Under the pieces are notes generated by a model. It saw only the letters and a program-made list of their open reading frames with translations, did no database searches and was not told the DNA's origin. DNA of 64,000 nt from CAVXGU01 sp963761615 (lineage in GTDB: Bacteria > Acidobacteriota > Vicinamibacteria > Vicinamibacterales > CAVVIG01): assembly GCA_963761615.1 (NCBI GenBank), contig CAVXGU010000004.1, forward strand, positions 434,001 to 498,000, in the 5' to 3' direction. How positions within the stretch are numbered: the first letter of the stretch is position 1; every line of letters starts with the position of its first letter. Shown here piece by piece: positions 45,579-53,296 of the stretch. The position numbers and the translations under genes are program-made.

Positions 45579-46369
45579 TCCCGCCTCCCGGAGCCATCCA
45601 GCGCGAAGGACGCGGGACCGATCTGCTGCTGATGCACGCGACCGGCGCCGACAAGTCGATCTGGCGTCCGCTGATCGGATTGCTCGGCGAGCGTATTCGG
45701 GTGACGTCGTACGACCGCCGGGGCGCGGGGACCTGGGCGATCGCCGACGGCGATCCCTGGCCCAGCGTACAGGACCACGCCGCGGATGCTGCGGACCTCA
45801 TCGAGAGCCTGGGTACCGGTCCGACACACGTGTGCGGAGCCTCCTTCGGATGTCTCATCGCGCTCGAGCTGCTGATTCGCCGTCCCGAGTTGGTGCGCAG
45901 CGCGATTCTGTTCGAGCCCGCGTTGGCGTGCGGCGACCGGGCCCGGGCAGTGACGAGGGACCTGACCGATCGCGTCGATCGCTTGATCGGAGACGGACGT
46001 CCCGAGCAAGCCGCCGAGCATTTCTATGGACTGACCATGGGCGAGGCTCGCTGGAAGCTCCTTCCCGTGAGCGTCCGGCAGGACATGTCGCGCAGGAGCG
46101 GGCAGATCGCGGGCGACCTTCGGACAGGCGCCGCGTACCGCGTGGACTACGAAGCGTTCACGCGAGTGCGCGCGCCCGTCCTGCTGCTGCGGGGAGGGCG
46201 ATCGCGTGCCACCTTTCTGCCCGCCCTCGTGGCGCTCCGGAAGACGCTCCCGCAGTCCCGCGAGGGGCTGCTGCCCACGGCCGCGCATGTTCTGGAAGGA
46301 GGGGCGTGGCGCGAGCTCGCCGCGGTCCTCGAGGAGTTCTGTTCCGATCAACCAGGACCGCCCGCGTGA
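45575..46369 (+). CDS. Alpha/beta hydrolase
   Basis: 264 residues from the GTG that overlaps the Rieske stop. LLLMHATGADKSIWRPLI is the oxyanion-loop region, CGASFGCLIALELL holds the nucleophile Ser (GxSxG as GASFG), and PTAAHVLEGG the His. Could act as a thioesterase or esterase releasing a product from the carrier protein. Last gene of cluster B. Confidence 0.78.
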   Translation: MIPPPGAIQREGRGTDLLLMHATGADKSIWRPLIGLLGERIRVTSYDRRGAGTWAIADGDPWPSVQDHAADAADLIESLGTGPTHVCGASFGCLIALELLIRRPELVRSAILFEPALACGDRARAVTRDLTDRVDRLIGDGRPEQAAEHFYGLTMGEARWKLLPVSVRQDMSRRSGQIAGDLRTGAAYRVDYEAFTRVRAPVLLLRGGRSRATFLPALVALRKTLPQSREGLLPTAAHVLEGGAWRELAAVLEEFCSDQPGPPA

Positions 46370-46468
46370 GCCCCGCCGGTCTGGCTCGCAGGAACTCCTC
46401 GCATCTGCGGGTCATGGGCCTTTCCTCGGAGAGCGATCGCCGTCCGGATGTCGAGAAGATTGAGAGCT

Positions 46469-46540
46469 GGTGAGCCGGGTGGGAATCGAACCCACAACCC
46501 GCAGATTAAGAGATGACCCAGAGGGTCGTCCACCCGGATC
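46469..46540 (-). repeat. tRNA-Lys(CUU) 3'-half-like repeat, copy 2
   Basis: Better preserved than copy 1: the minus strand reads a loop CTCTTAA containing CTT, then TCTGC, T-arm GTGGG-TTCGATT-CCCAC and acceptor CCGGCTCACC. The 5' half of the tRNA is missing, replaced by the same GACCC-TCT-GGGTC hairpin as copy 1. Same orientation as copy 1, 21.5 kb apart. Confidence 0.62.
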
Positions 46541-46749
46541 CAGCGAGTCAGTACCCCGTCATTTCTCGAACCATTCTGGACGTCCTGGATTGGACCATAC
46601 ACGGTGGACGATCCAAACTGAGGTCAAAACTGAGGTCAAGAAGAGGGAGCAGGGGACGGGTTCGCGTGTCCACGGCGCTGGCCGCGTCCATGGGGTCTCG
46701 GCGGTGTGCGCTCGCGCGCGTCCTCGCGTCAGCCGTCGCGACTGTGGTA

Positions 46750-46763
46750 GGTTACATGTAACC
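46750..46763. promoter_or_regulatory. 14-base palindrome GGTTACATGTAACC, candidate MazE(F) operator
   Basis: A perfect palindrome ending 12 bases before the antitoxin ATG. Position fits autorepression by the MazE-MazF complex. Confidence 0.55.
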
Positions 46764-46775
46764 AAAGGAAGCCTC

Positions 46776-46997
46776 ATGCGAACCACCCGTCCGTCGAAGT
46801 CTCGCGACAAGGTGCGCGCGCATCGCAACCGCTTGCGCCGCCGCGGATTGCGCCCACTCCAGATTTGGGTGCCGGATGTCCGCTCACGCACGTTCGTCCG
46901 TGAGGCCCACCGGCAGTCGCTTGTCGTCGCCAGCGATGCGCACGAGCCTGAAGACCAGGCGTTCGTTGACGCGATCTCAGAATGGCATCCTGCATGA
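46776..46997 (+). CDS. MazE-family antitoxin (DUF3018-like)
   Basis: 73 residues with a basic N-terminus (SRDKVRAHRNRLRRRGLRPLQIWVPDVR), the pattern of MazE-type antitoxins with an RPIQIWVPD core, and an acidic C-terminus (DAHEPEDQAFVDAISEW) that would cover the toxin. AAAGGAAG lies upstream. The toxin gene begins within its last codons (ATGA). Confidence 0.8.
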   Translation: MRTTRPSKSRDKVRAHRNRLRRRGLRPLQIWVPDVRSRTFVREAHRQSLVVASDAHEPEDQAFVDAISEWHPA

Positions 46998-47341
46998 AGC
47001 GCGGCGAGGTCTGGACGGCTGCGGGCGGACCGGACTACGCGGGCAAACCGCGGCCGGTCGTCATTCTCCAGGATGATGTCTTTGACGTGACGCGCTCGGT
47101 CACGGTCTGTCCGTTCACAACCGCCACGATCGATGCGCCGCTGATGCGTCTGCCCGTCGAACCGTCGGAGGATAACGGATTGCGAGTGGCGAGTCAGTTA
47201 ATGGTCGACAAGATCACGACCGTGTCACGCACGAAGTTGGAGACGCGGGTTGGCCGTCTGGCTGAAGAAGATATGGTTCGTCTCAATCGTGCCGCGATCG
47301 TGTTCCTGGGTCTCGCCACGTCGTCGGTGCGCGCGAGATAA
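46994..47341 (+). CDS. MazF/PemK-family mRNA interferase toxin
   Basis: 115 residues from ATG 46994. MKRGEVWTAAGGPDYAGKPRPVVILQDD is the conserved MazF start, with RGEVW and KPRPVVI; DKITTVSRTKL follows. Cleaves RNA at short motifs and slows growth when the antitoxin is lost. Its place right after the second tRNA-like repeat suits stabilisation of an island. Confidence 0.85.
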   Translation: MKRGEVWTAAGGPDYAGKPRPVVILQDDVFDVTRSVTVCPFTTATIDAPLMRLPVEPSEDNGLRVASQLMVDKITTVSRTKLETRVGRLAEEDMVRLNRAAIVFLGLATSSVRAR

Positions 47342-47599
47342 TCGAACTCTGTGATGGAGTTCCTGCCGACTCACCGACTCATCACCGTGAAAGCATCCGC
47401 TTGCATTGCCGGGACTCCTCTCGAATCGACCTCGGTCTCGACAACATTGTGGCAACGGGGGGCGTCCAGAGTGTTTCCTCACTCTCAGAAACGGTGCAGC
47501 CTCGGTCTGAGTCCTGCAGGCCGGTGGCGCGCAAGTCTTTCGCGACGCGTTCCAGGTACGCGCGATCGTCGTTCCTTCCTGCGAACCTGAACATTCAGA

Positions 47600-48421
47600 T
47601 CAATCGGCATCGCGCGACGCGCGGCGACCTGCACGGGCCGGGCGATGGTTGCGCTTCGCGCGCCCGCCGGCGTCTGCGCCCTTCCGCGACGGGTCCGTGT
47701 CGCGACGAGTGGCACGAGCCGTGCTGGCAGGCTCCAACGCCACCGGCGCGGGCGGCATCACGAGCACGTGCCGCGCCAGGTCAGAGCCGATCTGCCGCCG
47801 CGTGTCCTCCACGCGCAGTGTGATCGGTCCGCCATACGGGGCCCGCCCCGCAACCTGAACGCGTGCGCCGGGGCGGATACCCAGCCCGCCCAGATAGCGC
47901 AGCCGGCCCGGATCGTCGTCCTCCACGCGCTGCACGCGCACGTCCGATCCTTCGGGGAGGTCGTCAAGCGAGACCAGTCGTCGTTCGTCCATCGAACCGT
48001 CGGCGCCCGGGATCGGCGCCCCGTGCGGGTCGGTCTCCGGCTCGCCGATGGCCGTCGCCATGCGATCCACCAACTCGTCCGACGCAGCGTGCTCCAACCG
48101 CTCGGCTTCCTGGTGCACACGGTCCCAGGGATAGTGGAGGGCCTGCGCGAGGTACGCCTCGATCACGCGGTGCCTGCGGATCGTGCGCAAGGCGGCCGCG
48201 CGCCCGGCCTCGCTGAGCCGTACACCGCGATACCGCTCGTGCGTGATGAGCCCTTGCTCGGCCAGGCGGCGGATCATGCCGCTGACCGACGCGGGAGCGA
48301 TACCGAGCGCCGCGGCGATCTCGTTCGTGCCCGCGGCGCTCCCGCTGCGTTCCAGTTCGTAGATCGATTTGAGGTAGTCTTCCACCGGCGCGGTGAGCGC
48401 CGGCGCTGGACGGGGTGCCAT
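47600..48421 (-). CDS. DtxR/MntR-family metal-dependent repressor, copy 2
   Basis: 273 residues, differing from copy 1 by two residues near the C-terminus (RRQIGSDLAR and PAPVALEP). Same winged-helix, metal-binding and FeoA-like domains, and the same TGATG coupling to the UspA gene. Expected to act on the operators at 27851 and 50296 alike. Confidence 0.87.
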   Translation of the reverse strand: MAPRPAPALTAPVEDYLKSIYELERSGSAAGTNEIAAALGIAPASVSGMIRRLAEQGLITHERYRGVRLSEAGRAAALRTIRRHRVIEAYLAQALHYPWDRVHQEAERLEHAASDELVDRMATAIGEPETDPHGAPIPGADGSMDERRLVSLDDLPEGSDVRVQRVEDDDPGRLRYLGGLGIRPGARVQVAGRAPYGGPITLRVEDTRRQIGSDLARHVLVMPPAPVALEPASTARATRRDTDPSRKGADAGGRAKRNHRPARAGRRASRDAD

Positions 48422-48837
48422 CACCTGGCCCGCAGCAGCAACACCGGCACGGTGAGCCGATGTTGCACGCGCGTCGCGGTGACGCCCAGGAAGAGGTCGG
48501 CGAGGAGCCGGTGGCCGTGTGTACTCATCGCCACCAGGTCGCACTGCTTCTCCTCCACCCACTTCACGATCTCGGTCACCGGGTCACCGTACGCCAACTC
48601 GGACTCGGCGGAAATCCCGGCGTCCTTGAATTCCTTGCAGACCGTTTCGAGATAGGCCGTGTCTTCGCGAATCTCGGGGCTGATCGCGTCGGCCCCGTAG
48701 GTGCGCGCCGCCCAGCCGTCGGCCACGTGCAACAGGACGACGTGACTGTGGGCCATCTTGGCGAGCGGAATCACGTGTTCGATGATCGCCCTGTCGGTCG
48801 CCGTCGCGTCGAGTGTCACCAAGATCTTGCTGTACAC
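48421..48837 (-). CDS. Universal stress protein (UspA family), copy 2
   Basis: 138 residues, identical by eye to copy 1. Between the NRAMP and regulator genes. Confidence 0.87.
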   Translation of the reverse strand: MYSKILVTLDATATDRAIIEHVIPLAKMAHSHVVLLHVADGWAARTYGADAISPEIREDTAYLETVCKEFKDAGISAESELAYGDPVTEIVKWVEEKQCDLVAMSTHGHRLLADLFLGVTATRVQHRLTVPVLLLRAR

Positions 48838-48855
48838 GGGGCACTCCGGTTCGGA

Positions 48856-50265
48856 CTAGTGGCCCACAAGGACCTGCACCGCCTGCGCCACGGCCGAAGG
48901 CAGTCCATAGAAGTCGAAGGCAGTGATGAACAGCGCCGAGCCCCATCCGGCGACGAGCAGGAACCAGCCCAGTCGCCACGTACCCATCCGCTTGCGGGAA
49001 CTGGCGAAGTGTAGCAGGGGAAACATCGCGAATGGAAGCTGGAGGGCCAGCACGACCTGGCTCAGCACCAGCAGATCATTGACGTTGTCCGCTCCGCGGA
49101 TCGCGATGAAGACGACCGTCGGAACGATCGCGAGCGACCGGGTGATCAACCGGCGGGCGGCGGGCGAGATGCGCCAGCGCATGAACCCTTCCATGACGAC
49201 CTGGCCGGCGAGCGTCCCCACAATCGTCGCACTCTGACCGCTGGCCAGCAAGGCGACGGCGAACAGCGTGCTCGCCGCCACGGTCCCGAGCAGCGGGGCC
49301 AGGGTCAGGTAGGCGGCGCGGATCCAGTCGGTGGTCGCGTTCAGCGGCACGACGCCCCCCCCGGCCACCGTGACGCTCGACTTGCCATAGAAGACAATCG
49401 CCGCGAGCACGAGGATCGCGGCGTTGACCAGGAACGCGACCGCCAGGTTCACCGCGGCGTCGATCGTGTTGAACTGGATCGCGTTCCGGATGGACGCGTC
49501 GTCTTTCTGGAAGCGCCGGCTCTGCACGAGCGCCGGGTGCAGATAGAGTACGTGCGGCATCACGGTCGCCCCGATGATGCCGATGGCCACGTAGACCATG
49601 GCCGGCGTGCCCAGGCTGGGCGAGATGATCGCCCGCCCCATCTCGGCGAAGCTGGGCTGCGTCTGCGGGAGGACGAAGATCTCGATGAAGTAACACACGC
49701 CAATCGTGGCCACGAGCAGGAACACGACCGCCTCCACGGTTCGTATGCCGAACCGCTGCAGCGCGAGGAGCAGCAGAACATCGACGCCGGTGATGATCAC
49801 CGCCCACAGCAGCGGGATGTGGAACAGCAGGTTGAGCGCCACCGCGCTCCCCAGCACTTCGGCCAGGTCGCAGGCGATGATCGCCACCTCGGCCAGGAGC
49901 CAGTTGGGGATGCGCGTCCATTTGGGGTACCAGTCGTAACAGCACTGGGCGAGGTCGCGCCCCGTGACCACACCCACGCGGGCGGCGATCACCTGCAGGA
50001 AAATCGCCATCAGACTGGCCAGGGCGACCACCCAGAGCAGCTGGTACTTGAACTGTGCGCCCCCCTGCAGGTCGGTGCCCCAGTTGCCGGGGTCCATGTA
50101 CGCGACGCTGACCAGAATGCCGGGCCCGTAGAAAGCGACGAGCTGCTTCCAGAACCCCATACGGGCATGGGGCACTTCCACGCTGCCGTGGATCCCTTCA
50201 AGCGACAGATCTTGCGCGTGGCGCCCCGCGCGCACCGGCGCGGACTGATTGGGTGGTTCAGTCAT
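48856..50265 (-). CDS. NRAMP-family divalent metal (Mn/Fe) transporter, copy 2
   Basis: 469 residues; four residues differ from copy 1, three of them in the N-terminal tail (MTEPPNQSAPVRAG). DPGN and MPH motifs intact. Divergent from the TonB receptor at 50322 across a 56-base region that holds the DtxR-type operator, consistent with joint metal control of outer- and inner-membrane uptake. Confidence 0.92.
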   Translation of the reverse strand: MTEPPNQSAPVRAGRHAQDLSLEGIHGSVEVPHARMGFWKQLVAFYGPGILVSVAYMDPGNWGTDLQGGAQFKYQLLWVVALASLMAIFLQVIAARVGVVTGRDLAQCCYDWYPKWTRIPNWLLAEVAIIACDLAEVLGSAVALNLLFHIPLLWAVIITGVDVLLLLALQRFGIRTVEAVVFLLVATIGVCYFIEIFVLPQTQPSFAEMGRAIISPSLGTPAMVYVAIGIIGATVMPHVLYLHPALVQSRRFQKDDASIRNAIQFNTIDAAVNLAVAFLVNAAILVLAAIVFYGKSSVTVAGGGVVPLNATTDWIRAAYLTLAPLLGTVAASTLFAVALLASGQSATIVGTLAGQVVMEGFMRWRISPAARRLITRSLAIVPTVVFIAIRGADNVNDLLVLSQVVLALQLPFAMFPLLHFASSRKRMGTWRLGWFLLVAGWGSALFITAFDFYGLPSAVAQAVQVLVGH

Positions 50266-50295
50266 ATGTGTTTGGTGGCCAGCATTGACTAACTA

Positions 50296-50314
50296 AAATA
50301 TTAGTCTACACTAA
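50296..50314. promoter_or_regulatory. DtxR/MntR-type operator between NRAMP copy 2 and TonB receptor
   Basis: Minus strand TTAGTGTAGACTAATATTT, two bases different from the copy 1 operator in the core. On the plus strand TTGACT (50285-50290) and TACACT (50307-50312), 16 bases apart, could be the receptor promoter overlapping the operator; transcription would then start only a few bases before the receptor ATG at 50322. Confidence 0.6.
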
Positions 50315-50321
50315 ATCTCGA

Positions 50322-52904
50322 ATGCCCCGAGTCACCCCTCTTGGGCTCGCGTTGCTCCTGATCGCCTGGGGACCGCTCCTCGCCGCCCAGCGCGCCGCGC
50401 CCGCGGGATCCGTTCGCGGCGTCGTCCGTGACGCCACTGGCCTCGTGCTGCCCGGCGCTACGGTGGAACTGCGCCTGCCGGGATCGACGGCCACCCGGTC
50501 GGCGGTCTCCGGCGCCGATGGGACATTCGACTTCCTCGACGTACCCGTTGGGACCTATCGGCTCGTGGTCACGTTTCCCGGCTTCGCACCCGCCGAGCAG
50601 CGCGTGACCGTGGACGCTCAGGCGCACGCACCCTTACTGATCGTGCTGGGACTCTCCGGTCTGCAGGAGCAGGTCTCGGTCGTAGGCTCCACCGCAGACC
50701 TCCCGGCCAGCGCGACGATGCACACCCCTGTCGGCCGCCGCGTGATCGAAACCCTTCCGAGCGAAAGCGTGAACGCGGGACTCAGTTCCCTGATCACGCT
50801 GACGACGCCGGGCGTCGCGGCTGATTCGAATGGGAGCATCCATCCGCTGGGTGAACATGCTGAAACGTCGTTCAGCGTCGATGGCCAGCCCATTACCGAT
50901 CAGCAGAGCCGGACATTCTCCAATCAATTGCCGCAAGACGCGATCCAATCGATGGATGTGGTGACGGGTGTGCCTTCGGCCGAATTCGGCGACAAGACCA
51001 GTCTCGTCGTGAACGCCACGACGCGTTCCGGACTGGGCCTTCATCCGCCCACGGGCTCGGTCTCCCTCGGGTACAGCTCGTTCAATACGCCGACGGCATC
51101 GCTCACCCTTGGCGCCGGGTCGCAGCGCTTCGGCAACTTCTTGGCCATCGACGGCCTGGCCAGCGCGCGGTTCCTCGACACCCCAGAGGTCGCACCGCTG
51201 CATGCGCAAGGCAACGTCTACGACCTGTTTGATCGATTCGACGCGCGTCCATCCGCGCGAACCGGTCTCCAACTCAATGTGTTCGCCGCCCACTCGGTCT
51301 TCCAGGCCCCCAACACCTACGATCAGCAGGCGGCCGGACAAGACCAGCAACAGCATCAATACAGTTTCAATGTGGCCCCGTCCCTCACGCGAACCCTGAG
51401 TTCCCATGCCGTGGTCGAAATCAATACGTGGCTGCGTCGCGACACGGTTCAGTACCAACGGCAGTCCCAATGTCTTCGACGATCAGCCCGCGGTGTTGTC
51501 GCAACGCCGCACGCTGACCAATGCCGGTGCAAAGGTGGCGCTGTCCTATGCTGCGAGCGCACAGACGATCAAGCTCGGTCTGCAAGAGACGACGACGTGG
51601 CTCGCGGAACAGTTCCAGACGGGCCTGACCGATCCGACGTTCAATACGCCGTGTGTCACCGTGGGCGGTGATCCGTCCCCTGATACCACGCTCCGCGATC
51701 CGTCGCAGTGTGCCGGACGAGGTCTTGTCGGCAACACCGGGTTTCTGCCGGGCCTGCTGCCGTACGACCTCACGCGAGGCGGATCGCTCTTCGATTTTCA
51801 AGGCACGGGTCGCATCGCGCAGTGGGCGACGTATCTGCAGGACTCCGCCCAGTTGGGGAACTGGGATCTGAACGCGGGGCTCCGGTTCGATGTCTACGAC
51901 GGCTTGAGCCGAGCGACGGGTGTGCAACCTCGACTGGGGACCGCGTACCGGATCGGGCGGAGTGGGACGGTGTTACGGGCGTGGTACGGGCGTATGTTCC
52001 TGACGCCGTACAACGAGAACCTCGTTCTGGCCAGTTCGACCGGGAGTGGCGGATTCGGCGGCGGCGTTCTGGGCAGCGTGGGCGGCGCGCCCCTGACGCC
52101 GGCGCGTCGCAATCAGTACCGACGTGGGCGTCCAGCAACGCGCGTGGCATGGCGTACAAATCGACGCGGAGTACTACTGGAAATTTACGGATGGGGCCTA
52201 CGACTTCGATGTCATCTTCAACACCCCGCTGGCGTTCCCGACGCAGTTCCGCAAATCGACGCACCAGGGTGGCCTCGTGCGCCTCTCGCTCCCCGAATCG
52301 CACGGGTGGCAATTCTATACGACGCTCTCCCACACACAGGCCCTGCTCTTTGGACCCGAGCTCGGGGGCCTGCGGTTCAGCACGGCCTACGCACCCGTGG
52401 CCCAACCGGATCATGACGAGCCCTTTCAGGCCAATACCCATCTGGAATACCGGAACCGCCGTTCGCTCGGATTCTGGGCAGGCCTGACATGGCGCTACGA
52501 TAGCGGACTGGTCGCCGTGGCAGTACCAACCTATCAAGCCGCTTTGCAGTTGACGGGCGATGAACAAGCGGCGATCGGCTTGTATTGCGGCAGCACGGTG
52601 GCGACGGAGGCCCAATCTCTGCGGAGCTGCAGCGCCTCGACGTTCGGAGCCACGCGGATCAATATTCCGGCGGCAGGGACGGAGAACGATGCGACGAATC
52701 CGCCACGGATCGGTACCGCATCAGCTGTTCGACGTCGCGGTCGGTCTCGACACGCTCAAGGTTGGGCGTGTCCCCCTGCGCCTCCGGCTCACCGTCATCA
52801 ACCTCCTGGATACGGTCGCGCTGTACAATTTTCTGTCGACGTTTTCAGGCACGCACTTCGTCACGCCCCGATCGCTGCAGTTCCAGGTGACCGTGCCGTT
52901 CTAA
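50322..52904 (+). CDS. TonB-dependent receptor with carboxypeptidase-regulatory-like domain (Oar type; frameshifted)
   Basis: Signal peptide (LGLALLLIAWGPLLAAQ), CarboxypepD_reg-like domain (GSVRGVVRDATGLVLPGATVEL, GTFDFLDVPVGTYRLVVTFPGF), plug (QDAIQSMDVVTGVPSAEFGDKTS), barrel, and terminal strand SLQFQVTVPF. At least three frameshifts (near 51460, 52115, 52725) split the barrel; rejoined it is about 860 residues. Divergent from the NRAMP operon across a shared metal operator, so Mn or Fe complexes are likely cargo. About 39% similar in pattern to the next receptor by repeated motifs only (not computed); whether it is functional depends on the frameshifts being sequence errors. Confidence 0.75.
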
Positions 52905-52926
52905 TCAGTTAGCCGACCGCCGACGA

Positions 52927-53110
52927 GTGGACGTCCTCCTTGTCGGTGCAGTGAGACGTCGACAGTACGCATTGAAGATTGGCGCCGCGTCTTATGTGCA
53001 GCTTGACGTGTCGAGCGGGTACGTCGGCGCACCAGGGGACGGCGCCGGCGGCGGTATCGGCGACCTCACGGTCGGTGTCAAGTGGCGCCTACTGGCTGAG
53101 ATTCGCGAAG
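52927..53110 (+). pseudogene. Fragment of an outer-membrane beta-barrel transporter-like protein
   Basis: A reading frame with YVQLDVSSGYVGAPGDGAGG, GIGDLTVGVKWRLLAE resembles the last strands of outer-membrane porin-like transporters (GGIGDLxLGxKYRL). No complete gene surrounds it; it fills part of the 392-base gap between the two TonB receptors. The rest of the gap (53111-53296) shows no gene. Confidence 0.35.
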
Positions 53111-53296
53111 AACCGATCCCGCAGCCCGCCCCCCCACCCGATCTGCCGCGTACAGCGCATCTGTGTCGGCAGCACTTCATTCAGAGGCACCGAACACTCA
53201 CGCCGTCAAACCGACCATTCATTCATTTTGCGTCGACCGTTCCGAGCCAGATTGCTAGCATCCTGCCCTCAACGCTTCGTTCGGAAACGAGGGCAT

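Larger units (their letters stand above)
47587..50315. repeat. 2.7-kb direct repeat, copy 2 (manganese module)
   Basis: Second copy of 25144-27870, same orientation. Upstream context differs: MazEF and ~245 bases without a recognisable gene here. The operator end abuts a divergent TonB receptor, so in this copy the metal regulator probably controls both directions. A functional link between receptor and transporter makes copy 2 the more natural, possibly ancestral, arrangement. Confidence 0.92.

Noticed and set aside
47382..47594. Minus-strand 70-codon frame between MazF and the second manganese module
   Set aside because: Begins FAGRNDDRAYLERVAKDL and could be a gene remnant, but no family or ribosome binding site supports it; the segment 47342-47586 is left without a call.
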